From Sulfitobacter sp. F26204 (GTDB lineage Bacteria > Pseudomonadota > Alphaproteobacteria > Rhodobacterales > Rhodobacteraceae), in NCBI RefSeq assembly GCF_026410305.1, contig NZ_JAPMLQ010000004.1, positions 296,438 through 360,437 of the forward strand: a stretch of DNA of 64,000 bases, read 5' to 3'. A program made the translations under genes and the position numbers. This document shows positions 19,136-27,413 of the stretch, one piece after another. The notes under the pieces were generated by a model that saw nothing but the letters and a program-made list of their open reading frames with translations, searched no databases and had not been told where the DNA came from. Every line of letters starts with the position of its first letter. Within the stretch, counting starts at the first letter, position 1.

Positions 19136-20629
19136 ATGGCGCGGGTAGAAGCATTTTTGGCACAACAGGTGGCGACCCGACCAGCGGCGTTGGCCATCAC
19201 CGACAGCATCGGCACGCGCTGGTGCTTTGCTGATCTCGACGCGGCAAGTGACGCACTGGCCGAACTGTTTCGCGATGCGGGTGTCGCTGCGAATGACCGT
19301 GTGCTGATGCTGTCGGAAAACTGTGCGAGCGCGGTTGCCGTTCTGTTTGCCTGTTGGAAACTCGATGCAGTGGTGATCCCGGTGAATGCCCGTCAGACCG
19401 AAAGCGAATTGAACCGCATTCTGGATCACGCCACACCGGTAGCAATTGTGATGACAACCGCGGTTTCCACAGATGCGGGCATCCATGCGGCGCGACTGGG
19501 CGCGCGAGAGGTAAGCGGTGATTTCGGGACGCTGCATATGGCCTCTTTCCGGTCAAATCCGGATGCGGATCTGCACGACGTGGCAGTGTTGCTTTATACC
19601 ACCGGCACAACCGGTGATCCCAAGGGGGTCATGTTGACCCATGGGAATATGTGTTTCGGCGGCACCGCGTCGTCAAACCTGCGCGAGATGAGAACAGATG
19701 ATGTCATATATGGTGTTCTGCCGCTGACCCATGTTTTCGGGCTGGTTTCTGTCATCACAGGGGCCATCTACGCAGGCGCGACAGTGCAACAAGAGGCACG
19801 GTTTTCGGCCAAGTCCCTGTATGATGCAGTGATGGCAGGAGTGACCATTCTGCCTGCGGTCCCGCAGATGCATGCGCTGGTGATGCAATATAGCAAGGAG
19901 CAGGGACTGACCGAACTCGGATCCCCCAGCCTGCGTTATGTATCGTCGGGCGGTGCACCGCTTGACCCCGCCTGGAAGCGTAAGGCCGAAGCGTTTTATG
20001 GCCTGCCATTGCAGAACGGTTTTGGCATGACCGAGACAGCCTCGGGCGCATCTGCTACACGCAATCCTCCGGGGTCACCGGATATTTCGGTCGGGCCCAA
20101 GACCCCGGGCACCGAAATCAGGATTGATGATGCCGCTTCGGGAGGAAATGGTGCAGGCACGGGTGAGGTGCTGGTGCGCGGCCCGCATGTCATGAAGGGA
20201 TATTACCGTAATCCGTCCGAGACCGAAAAGGCGCTAAGCCCGGATGGCTGGCTGCGCACCGGCGACTTGGGCATGATCGATGACAACGGCCATCTGCATA
20301 TATTGGGCCGCTCTAAGGAACTGATCATTCATGGAGGATTCAATGTCTATCCGCCCGAGGTAGAAGCGGCGCTGAACGACCATCCGCAGGTCATTCAGTC
20401 AGCTGTGATCGGGCGTATGAAGGACGGTGACGAAGAAGTGCTGGCCTTTGTCCAGATCGCCGACGGGGACAGTCTGGAGCCGGAAGAGTTGCGGCGCTTT
20501 GTGGGCGAACGGCTGGTTGGATACAAACGGCCCAGCCGCATTGTGATGGGCACGAGTCTGCCAGCTGCGCCAACGGGAAAAATTCTGAAACACAAACTGC
20601 TTGAGGCGTTTGCGGATCAACTGGACTAG
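19136..20629 (+). CDS. Acyl-CoA ligase, class I adenylate-forming (PimA-like position)
   Basis: 497 residues. The phosphate-binding motif YTTGTTGDPKGVMLTHGN is at about residues 151-168. The A5 motif NGFGMTETASG follows, then the hinge motif WLRTGDLGMIDDNG. The C-terminal catalytic Lys lies in PTGKILKHKL near residue 482. It converts a free carboxylic acid to its CoA thioester at the cost of ATP to AMP and is the entry step for this operon. It is the last gene of the run that begins with iclR. The substrate may be a dicarboxylic, alicyclic or medium-chain acid by analogy with pim genes; sequence alone does not decide. Confidence 0.9.
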   Translation: MARVEAFLAQQVATRPAALAITDSIGTRWCFADLDAASDALAELFRDAGVAANDRVLMLSENCASAVAVLFACWKLDAVVIPVNARQTESELNRILDHATPVAIVMTTAVSTDAGIHAARLGAREVSGDFGTLHMASFRSNPDADLHDVAVLLYTTGTTGDPKGVMLTHGNMCFGGTASSNLREMRTDDVIYGVLPLTHVFGLVSVITGAIYAGATVQQEARFSAKSLYDAVMAGVTILPAVPQMHALVMQYSKEQGLTELGSPSLRYVSSGGAPLDPAWKRKAEAFYGLPLQNGFGMTETASGASATRNPPGSPDISVGPKTPGTEIRIDDAASGGNGAGTGEVLVRGPHVMKGYYRNPSETEKALSPDGWLRTGDLGMIDDNGHLHILGRSKELIIHGGFNVYPPEVEAALNDHPQVIQSAVIGRMKDGDEEVLAFVQIADGDSLEPEELRRFVGERLVGYKRPSRIVMGTSLPAAPTGKILKHKLLEAFADQLD

Positions 20630-20652
20630 CTTGTTCTGGCTGCGACTGGATG

Positions 20653-21342
20653 TCAGACGTAGACGCCGTTGGCCGCCTCGCGGATCGCTTTGATGTTGTG
20701 GCCATAGGGCGCAGGATCGCTTGCAGAGCCGCCCTTGAAAACGGCAGATCCTGCAACAAGCACATCCGCGCCCGCCCGTGTCACAATAGGGGCTGTCACT
20801 GGATCAACACCTCCATCGATCTCGATGTGGATAGGGCGTTCGCCGATCATCTGGCGCAGGCTTTTGATCTTGTCGCTCATGTCGATGAACTTCTGCCCGC
20901 CAAAGCCGGGGTTCACGGTCATGACGCAGATCATATCAACAAGATCGAGCAGATGCGCCACGCTTTCCGCAGGGGTGCCGGGATTCAACGCTACGCCCGC
21001 TTTGGCACCACTGGCGCGGATTGCCTGCAGGGTGCGGTGAATATGTGGCCCTGCCTCGATATGCGCGGTGATGAAATCGGCACCCGCCTGGGCAAAGGCA
21101 TCGATATAGGGATCAACAGGCGCGATCATGAGATGAACGTCCATGACCCCTTTTATATGTGGGCGGATCGCGGCGCAGGTCGCCGGGCCAAAGCTGATGT
21201 TGGGAACGAAATGCCCGTCCATGACATCGACATGAACCCAATCTGCCCCCTGCGCCTCAACTGCTGCACATTCAGCGCCGAAATTGGCGAAATCCGCCGC
21301 GAGGATGGAAGGAGCGATTTTGAGCGATCTGTCAAAGGTCAT
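20653..21342 (-). CDS. rpe: Ribulose-phosphate 3-epimerase
   Basis: 229 residues of a TIM-barrel epimerase interconverting ribulose-5-phosphate and xylulose-5-phosphate in the pentose phosphate and Calvin pathways. The N-terminal [16 protein letters not shown] is diagnostic. [18 protein letters not shown] supplies the metal-binding His and Asp, and [12 protein letters not shown] and IEIDGGVDP hold the phosphate loop and catalytic Asp. It stands alone, convergent with the acyl-CoA ligase and divergent from the aminotransferase. Confidence 0.95.
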   Translation of the reverse strand: MTFDRSLKIAPSILAADFANFGAECAAVEAQGADWVHVDVMDGHFVPNISFGPATCAAIRPHIKGVMDVHLMIAPVDPYIDAFAQAGADFITAHIEAGPHIHRTLQAIRASGAKAGVALNPGTPAESVAHLLDLVDMICVMTVNPGFGGQKFIDMSDKIKSLRQMIGERPIHIEIDGGVDPVTAPIVTRAGADVLVAGSAVFKGGSASDPAPYGHNIKAIREAANGVYV

Positions 21343-21539
21343 AGCGGGCCTCTTTCGCGATAGTTGAACAGGGTTGTTATGCTGGCTGATAGGCCGAAGC
21401 GGACCATTTGTAAAAGGGTGATTGGGCAGCTGCCTTCACTATTTGCGGTATACCGGGATCTGCAAAAAGGTCCGGTGCCCCTGCTGGCCAGCCTATGCAA
21501 ACCTGCTATCAATGACCGACACAGCAGGAGGGCCAGCAG

Positions 21540-22454
21540 ATGACCACGACACATGAAGCGGACGAAGACGCCCGTAACCGCGATATCAAGATTTACGTAA
21601 ACGGAGACATCCTTCACCGAAACGAGGCCAAAGTGTCGGTTTATGATAGCGGCTTCATGCTGGGTGACGGAATTTGGGAGGGCATGCGCCTTTACAAAGG
21701 GATCTGGGCTTTCTTTGACGAGCACATGGACCGGTTCTTCAATTCTTGCAAGGCGATCTCGCTGGATGTCGGGATGGACAAGGCAGGCATTGCAGAGGCG
21801 CTGCGCCTGACAGCAGAGGCCAATGGGATGACAGATGACGTGCATTGCAGAATGATGCTGACACGGGGGATCAAGGACAAACCTTTCCAGCATCCCGGTC
21901 TCAGCACCTCGGGGCCGACGCTGGTGATCATCATGGAACATTCCAAGCCAGTTGACCGACTGCAATCTACCGGCATCCGATTGGCGTCGGTGCCACAGGT
22001 GCGCGGTCTGCCGACATCCCAGGATCCAAAATTGAATTCACATTCCAAGCTCAATTGTATCATCGCCTGCCTGCAGGCCGAGGCAGCAGGAGCGGATGAG
22101 GGGCTGATGCTTGACCCTCATGGATTTGTGAACACCACAAATGCCTGCAACTTTTTCATCGTGCGCCAGCGTGCGGTTTGGACTTCAACGGGGGATTACT
22201 GCATGAACGGGGTCACCCGCCAAAAGGTGATTGATCTGTGCCGCGCCAATGATATTCCGGTTTTTGAAAAGAACTTCTCACTCTATGAGGCCTATGGCGC
22301 GGATGAGGCGTTTCTGACGGGAACCTTCGGGGCGCAGACACCGGTGGCAAAGATCGATGGTAAAGCGATCGGCAGCGGAGACAGGCCGGTGACGGCGCGA
22401 TTGCAGGCCTTGTATAAAGACCTGATCCATCGCCATGTGGCAGAGCGGTCCTGA
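21540..22454 (+). CDS. Class IV aminotransferase (branched-chain or D-amino-acid type)
   Basis: 304 residues of fold-type IV PLP enzyme, with AGGAGG ahead of the ATG. SVYDSGFMLGDGIWEGMRLYKG (about residues 37-58) is the standard N-terminal signature. The PLP Lys is near residue 170 in LNSHSKLNCI. FVNTTNACNFF and AFLTGTFG hold the cofactor glutamate-loop equivalent and phosphate-binding Thr. The glutamate typical of xEAxxxN is replaced by Thr in NTTNACN, a difference from classical IlvE and Dat. Amino-donor specificity is not decidable here. The stop is two bases from the stop of the convergent glycerate kinase. Confidence 0.88.
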   Translation: MTTTHEADEDARNRDIKIYVNGDILHRNEAKVSVYDSGFMLGDGIWEGMRLYKGIWAFFDEHMDRFFNSCKAISLDVGMDKAGIAEALRLTAEANGMTDDVHCRMMLTRGIKDKPFQHPGLSTSGPTLVIIMEHSKPVDRLQSTGIRLASVPQVRGLPTSQDPKLNSHSKLNCIIACLQAEAAGADEGLMLDPHGFVNTTNACNFFIVRQRAVWTSTGDYCMNGVTRQKVIDLCRANDIPVFEKNFSLYEAYGADEAFLTGTFGAQTPVAKIDGKAIGSGDRPVTARLQALYKDLIHRHVAERS

Positions 22455-22456
22455 CT

Positions 22457-23719
22457 TCACGGCACTGCGCCGATCAGAATGGCACGGAAATCGTTGACAT
22501 TGGTGCCGGTCGGACCTGTGACAAACAGATCATCCGTGGCCTGGAAGGCTTCATATGAGTTGTTTTGCTGCAAGGTGGCTTGTGGATTCCAGCCTGCCCT
22601 GCGCATCCGGGCAGTAGTTGTCCCGTCAACAAAGGCTCCTGCATTGTCTTCTGAACCGTCAATACCGTCGGTGTCCGCGGCCAGAGCGTGGATGCCATCC
22701 ATGCCTTCCAGCGCCAGGGCCATTGCCAGCTGGAATTCGCTGTTGCGTCCGCCGCGGCCCTTATGGCGCAGGGTGACGGTGGTTTCGCCCCCTGAGAGCA
22801 GTACAACAGGTGCGGGGTAGGGGAAGCCGGTTTGCGCGACCTGACGGGCGATGGCAGCATGGACCTGGGCGACATCCCGTGCTTCGCCTTCCATACGATC
22901 TGACATCACCCAAGCGTTCACGCCTCTGGCGCGTGCCGCTAGGGCGGCTGCTTCGAGGGAAATCGCGGCCGAGGCAATGATCTGTGTTTCAATCCGTTCA
23001 TTGATGTCGGCTGCTGGACTGTCTTCTTGGCCGTCAAGATGGGACATCAGACCCTCGGGCAAGGCAATCCCACGGGCACCTATCATGTCCCGCACGTTTT
23101 TGGGGGAGGGACGTCCCGCCACAGTCGGACCCGACGCAACCTCGCCCGGTATGTCGCCGGGTACATCCGAAACAATGAGGTTATACACCCGCGCTGGCGC
23201 GGCAAGTTCTGCCAATCGTCCGCCATTGATACCACTGAAACATTTGCGAATATCATTCATCACCGAGATCGGTGCGCCAGAGGCAAGAAGCGCCTGGTTC
23301 AGTGCCTGCAGGTCGGCCAGATCCAACCCTTGCGGCGGATCAGGCAAAAGCGATGACCCACCACCACTGATCAAGGCGATCACCAGATCTTCAGGGCCAA
23401 GGCCCGACACTGCCGCTTTCAAGGCCTGTGCAGCCTTGATGCCTGCGGCGTCCGGCACTGGATGCGCAGCCTGCAACACTTGAATTGTTTCGCAAGGGGC
23501 AGCGTAGCCGTAGCGCGTCACAACCACGCCTGAAAACGGACCGTCCCAAAGCACCTCAAACGCCTGTGCCAATTGCGCGGCACCTTTGCCTGCGCCAATC
23601 ACCACAGTGCGGCCTTGTGGTCTGGCAGGCAAGCGATGCTCAAGGGCCTTGAACGGGTCCGCTGCGGCAACCGCATGCTCAAAAAGATGGCTCAGGAACT
23701 TGCGGGAGGTATCTGGCAT
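22457..23719 (-). CDS. Glycerate 2-kinase, MOFRL family (TtuD/GckA-like)
   Basis: 420 residues starting at the ATG at 23719, which has GGAG six bases upstream and lies 17 bases after the ugd stop; a longer in-frame start exists at 23785 inside ugd. The protein has the N-terminal DUF4147 part (VVIGAGKGAAQLAQAFE, LVIALISGGGSSLLPDPPQG) and the C-terminal MOFRL part (VLLSGGETTVTLRHKGRGGRN, HALAADTDGIDGSEDNAGAF). It phosphorylates D-glycerate with ATP, feeding the glycolate/glyoxylate and tartrate routes into glycolysis. Older annotations call it hydroxypyruvate reductase. A hydroxyacid dehydrogenase that could supply its substrate lies at 28684. Confidence 0.9.
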   Translation of the reverse strand: MPDTSRKFLSHLFEHAVAAADPFKALEHRLPARPQGRTVVIGAGKGAAQLAQAFEVLWDGPFSGVVVTRYGYAAPCETIQVLQAAHPVPDAAGIKAAQALKAAVSGLGPEDLVIALISGGGSSLLPDPPQGLDLADLQALNQALLASGAPISVMNDIRKCFSGINGGRLAELAAPARVYNLIVSDVPGDIPGEVASGPTVAGRPSPKNVRDMIGARGIALPEGLMSHLDGQEDSPAADINERIETQIIASAAISLEAAALAARARGVNAWVMSDRMEGEARDVAQVHAAIARQVAQTGFPYPAPVVLLSGGETTVTLRHKGRGGRNSEFQLAMALALEGMDGIHALAADTDGIDGSEDNAGAFVDGTTTARMRRAGWNPQATLQQNNSYEAFQATDDLFVTGPTGTNVNDFRAILIGAVP

Positions 23720-23735
23720 CAGCGCTCCGAAAGGG

Positions 23736-24902
23736 TCAACTGACCCCGAAAATATCGCGGGTAAAGACCTTGTCTTCGACATCATTCAGGTCGGTTGACG
23801 CACGGTTTGCAACGATGACATCACATTCCGACTTGAACGCTGTCAAATCGGTGACGACCTCGCATCCCATGAATTTCTTTTTATCGAGCGAAGGTTCATA
23901 GACCAGTACCCGGATGCCTGCATCGCGGATGTCTCGGATTACGCCGCGCACCGAACTTTGTCGAAAATTGTCAGACCCGGCCTTCATGACAAGACGATGG
24001 ATGCCCACGGTCTGAGGTTCCATCGCGATTACGGTTGAGGCGATATATTCCTTGCGGGTCTTGTTGGCCTGGACCACCGCACGCATCAGGTTCTGTGGCA
24101 CATCCGAAAAATTTGCCAGCATTTGTTTGGTGTCCTTGGGCAGGCAATAGCCACCATAGCCGAAAGACGGATTGTTGTAGTGATCGCCGATGCGGGGGTC
24201 CAAGCCGATACCCTCGATGATCTGGCGTGCGTCCATGCCAGCGCTCAGGGCATAGCTGTCAAGCTCGTTGAAAAATGCAACCCGCAAAGCAAGATAGGTA
24301 TTGGCAAACAGCTTGATCGATTCCGCTTCATCCGCTCCGGTAAAGAGCATCGGAATATTGCTGGCCGTCGCGCCATCCGCCATCAATCGGGCAAAGCCGC
24401 GGGCGGCCTCTGTATCTGCGCCCACGACGATGCGCGAGGGGTTGAGGTTGTCATAAAGTGCTTGCCCCTCGCGCAGAAACTCGGGGCAAAAGAAGATGTT
24501 TTCTGTGCCAAGAACACCACGCATGCGCCGGATAAATCCGACCGGCACCGTGGATTTGACAACCAATGTGGCAGTCGGGTTGGTTTCACGTGCGGTTGCC
24601 AGCACCTGTTCGACAGACGAGGTATCGAAGAAGTCAGTCTTGGGGTCGTAATCGGTTGGCGTGGCGACAATGATGTAATCGGCCCCGACACAGGCCGAAG
24701 TCGCATCTGTTGTTGCGCTCAGCTCCAGCGGGCGTTCGGCGAGCCATTGTGCCAGCCCAACCTCATCAATAGGCGAGACCCGAGCGTTGATTTGCGCAAC
24801 CCTATCGCCCGAAATATCGACGGCCACGACGGTATTGTGCTGAGCCAAAAGGGCAGCGTTGGATAGTCCAACGTAGCCAATGCCGAATACTGCAATTTTC
24901 AT
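23736..24902 (-). CDS. ugd: UDP-glucose 6-dehydrogenase
   Basis: 388 residues, the standard length. The ATG at 24902 opens MKIAVFGIGYVGLSNAALLAQ, the NAD-binding Rossmann loop; an in-frame extension to 25016 has no support. Further marks are VVATPTDYDPKTDFFDTS, TLVVKSTVPVGF, and the catalytic Cys near residue 253 in YGGYCLPKDTKQM. The enzyme oxidises UDP-glucose twice to UDP-glucuronate, a precursor of exopolysaccharide and lipopolysaccharide sugars. It is followed 17 bases later by glycerate kinase on the same strand, so the two may be cotranscribed although they share no obvious pathway. Confidence 0.94.
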   Translation of the reverse strand: MKIAVFGIGYVGLSNAALLAQHNTVVAVDISGDRVAQINARVSPIDEVGLAQWLAERPLELSATTDATSACVGADYIIVATPTDYDPKTDFFDTSSVEQVLATARETNPTATLVVKSTVPVGFIRRMRGVLGTENIFFCPEFLREGQALYDNLNPSRIVVGADTEAARGFARLMADGATASNIPMLFTGADEAESIKLFANTYLALRVAFFNELDSYALSAGMDARQIIEGIGLDPRIGDHYNNPSFGYGGYCLPKDTKQMLANFSDVPQNLMRAVVQANKTRKEYIASTVIAMEPQTVGIHRLVMKAGSDNFRQSSVRGVIRDIRDAGIRVLVYEPSLDKKKFMGCEVVTDLTAFKSECDVIVANRASTDLNDVEDKVFTRDIFGVS

Positions 24903-25094
24903 AACTCTGCCCAGCCTCGATTTTTTTAACCCAATGTCTTTCATACTCGTATCTGGCTGGCAATATCGCCGTGGCTTCGGCTTTCCATACTGGATTGAGG
25001 TGGTGCATCGCTGCAATGCCGGGCAATTGCAGGATAACTAATGGCTGGCGATTGGTCTGGCGGCATGGATAGAATGCGCCAAGGGAGACGCGTC

Positions 25095-26747
25095 TTGAAT
25101 ATTCTGTTTATTATGTATGACCAGTTGCGGTTCGACTATCTGAGCTGCGCGGGCCATCCACATCTGGAAACGCCTAATTTTGACCGTGTGGCAAATATGG
25201 GTGTCCGTTTTACCAATGCCTATGTACAATCGCCGATCTGCGGCGCCAGCCGGATGTGTTTTTACACGGGGCGTTATGCTTCTAGTCATGGGGCACAGTG
25301 GAACGGTTTCCCCCTGCGGGTGGGGGAACATACCCTTGGTGATCACCTGCGCCGGGCTGGCATGGACTGCTGGCTGATTGGCAAAACCCATATGCGGGCA
25401 GATGCCGCAGGTATGGCACGCCTGGGCCTCGCCCCCGACAGCGTTATCGGTGCCCGACAGGCGGAATGCGGTTTTGACAGCTGGATCAGGGACGATGGCC
25501 TATGGGCGGAGGGGCCGGAAGGGTTTTATGACGAAAAACGCTCTCCCTATAATGAATACCTGAAGTCCAGGGGGTATGACAGCGACAACCCCTGGGCGGA
25601 TTTTGCCAATGCTGCGGTCAGCGATGAACAGATTGCCTCTGGCTGGATGTTCCGAAATGCAGACAAGCCCGCCAATATCCGCGAGGAAGACAGTGAAACG
25701 CCCTGGCTGACCTCGCAAACCATCGCTTTTATGGAGCAGACAAAAGCACCCTGGTGCGCACATGTCAGCTATATCAAACCGCATTGGCCCTACATCGTGC
25801 CAGCACCCTATCACAACATGTACGGCAAGAACCACGTGCCGCAGGCCCGGCGCAGCGAGGTGGAGCGCGATGATCCGCAGCCTGTGTTTGGTGCCTATAT
25901 GGAGAACAAGGTCGCACAGGCATTTCAGCGCGAAGAAGTGCGCGAAAAAGTCATCCCTGCCTATATGGGTTTGATCAAGCAATGCGATGATCAATTGGGC
26001 CGCTTGTTAGATTACCTTGAGGAAAACGACCGGATCAAGGATACCATGATCGTCCTGACCTCTGATCACGGCGACTACCTTGGTGATCATTGGTTGGGTG
26101 AGAAAGATCTGTTTCACGAGGCATCGGTTAAGGTGCCCATGATCATATTCGATCCACGCAAGCAGGCCGACGGCACCCGTGGTACGACCTGTGATGCCCT
26201 GGTCGAAAGCATTGATCTGGCCGCCACCTTTGTTGAGGCCGCTGGGGGAGAAGTACCCGAACATATCATCGAAGGGCGGTCCTTGATCCCCTGGTTACAG
26301 GGCGAAAGGCCAGAATGGCGCGATTTTGTAGTAAGCGAATATGATTATTCCGCAACGCCGCATGCGGTCAAATTAGGCGTTGCGCCGAAAGATGCCCGAC
26401 TTTTCATGGTGTTTGACGGGCGGTACAAGTTGATGCATGCCGAGGGTGGCTTCCGTCCAATGCTGTTTGATCTGCAAAATGACCCTGACGAATTCCAGGA
26501 TCTTGCCAAAACGGATGAACACGGTGAGGTGCTGGAGCGGCTATATCGTTTGTTGGGGCAATGGGGCCGACGCATGTCGCAACGGGTTACGAAATCGGAT
26601 GCGGACATCATCAACATGCGCGGCAAATCCTTGCGCCGGGGTATTTTACCGTTTCTGTATGACGGTAGCGAAGTGCCCGCTGAACTGATCGCCAAATACA
26701 CGGGTCCTGTACGGCAGAAATTTGGCAGCGATGATACGGATTCCTGA
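25095..26747 (+). CDS. Sulfatase / alkaline phosphatase superfamily hydrolase
   Basis: About 550 residues. I prefer the TTG at 25095, because GGGAGA lies six bases upstream and translation then begins (M)NILFIMYDQLRFDYLSC, the normal sulfatase start; ATG codons at 25041 and 25074 are alternatives. The nucleophile region SPICGASRMCFYTGRY (Cys at about 49) fits the C-x-A/P-x-R pattern in which Cys becomes formylglycine. TSDHGDYLGDHW (metal-binding Asp and His) and a C-terminal alpha/beta part are present. No signal peptide is visible, so it may be cytosolic, like phosphonate monoester hydrolases and choline sulfatases. The substrate, a sulfate or phosphonate ester, is unknown. Confidence 0.87.
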   Translation: MNILFIMYDQLRFDYLSCAGHPHLETPNFDRVANMGVRFTNAYVQSPICGASRMCFYTGRYASSHGAQWNGFPLRVGEHTLGDHLRRAGMDCWLIGKTHMRADAAGMARLGLAPDSVIGARQAECGFDSWIRDDGLWAEGPEGFYDEKRSPYNEYLKSRGYDSDNPWADFANAAVSDEQIASGWMFRNADKPANIREEDSETPWLTSQTIAFMEQTKAPWCAHVSYIKPHWPYIVPAPYHNMYGKNHVPQARRSEVERDDPQPVFGAYMENKVAQAFQREEVREKVIPAYMGLIKQCDDQLGRLLDYLEENDRIKDTMIVLTSDHGDYLGDHWLGEKDLFHEASVKVPMIIFDPRKQADGTRGTTCDALVESIDLAATFVEAAGGEVPEHIIEGRSLIPWLQGERPEWRDFVVSEYDYSATPHAVKLGVAPKDARLFMVFDGRYKLMHAEGGFRPMLFDLQNDPDEFQDLAKTDEHGEVLERLYRLLGQWGRRMSQRVTKSDADIINMRGKSLRRGILPFLYDGSEVPAELIAKYTGPVRQKFGSDDTDS

Positions 26748-27413
26748 CCGCCACCATTGAAATGTGGGTCAGCGCGGGGAGGTATTGCCAAAGGGGCGAA
26801 AGGTGAAATCACCCAGTCTACCAACTGGTTGAGCAGTTGCACGAATGACCTGTCGCCCAATGCCTGTAAAATGGGTGGCGCCAGGGCGTGCCTGTTCCGC
26901 CAAGACCCTTAGCACGCGCTCATCCGCGACATTGAACGCGCCCACGATCGAAGCTCAAGTAATTGGTAATCTGCGACAATATGATTCTCTCTCGCCCATG
27001 ATGTATCCGATCGAAGAACTGATTGCCCTTGTTCCGAAAACACCCTTGGTGGTGCCGAATTGACCCGCGACAATGGGGCCAATGGGGCCAATGGGGCCAA
27101 TGGGGCCAATGGGGCCAATGGGGGCATCGTATTGGGCAAAGAGTGATATATCCTTGATGCCTTTGATCTATACCGAATTGGTGCATCGGTACGTCGTAAC
27201 GACGTGATTGAAGAAACCGATCCGAGGGCTGGTTGGCTGAACGATCCTGTGACAAGTATCAATTGGCTGGGCGCAGTGGCCAGTAGGTAGGGAGATTTTT
27301 GCCTGCGAAGCGCGTCGGATCAGATAAGTGAAAGACCAACATCCCGCGCAAACCCACCCCTTCGCAGAATGTGTTTTGCAAGGCCGATGACCCGCGACCT
27401 ATGGTGTATGTCT
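26748..27413. other. 666-bp stretch without a recognisable intact gene; possibly decayed coding DNA
   Basis: Between the sulfatase stop and the cupin-gene stop no frame gives a recognised protein. Two plus-strand fragments look protein-like: one at about 26930-27063 ending in a stop (including YDSLSPMMYPIEELIALV), and one in another frame at about 27155-27289 (including DAFDLYRIGASVRRND and GWLNDPVTSINWLG). They are separated by stops and by a 9-bp tandem repeat. The pattern suits a degraded gene broken by frameshifts and repeat expansion, but I do not recognise the parent family. Confidence 0.4.
27071..27124. repeat. Tandem 9-bp repeat, about six copies of CAATGGGGC
   Basis: Five exact copies of CAATGGGGC and a sixth differing in its last base lie head to tail. 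The unit is a multiple of three, so it stays in frame in any reading (for example Ala-Asn-Gly repeated on the plus strand). It sits inside the gene-poor stretch between the sulfatase and cupin genes and probably arose by slippage. Confidence 0.9.

Noticed and set aside
27071..27124. CRISPR-like array
   Set aside because: The unit is 9 bp with no spacers, so it is a simple tandem repeat.
26909..27262. Minus-strand frames of 111-117 codons with Pro-Leu-Ala or Trp-Pro-His repeats
   Set aside because: The repeats are just translations of the 9-bp tandem repeat and the flanks lack any domain.
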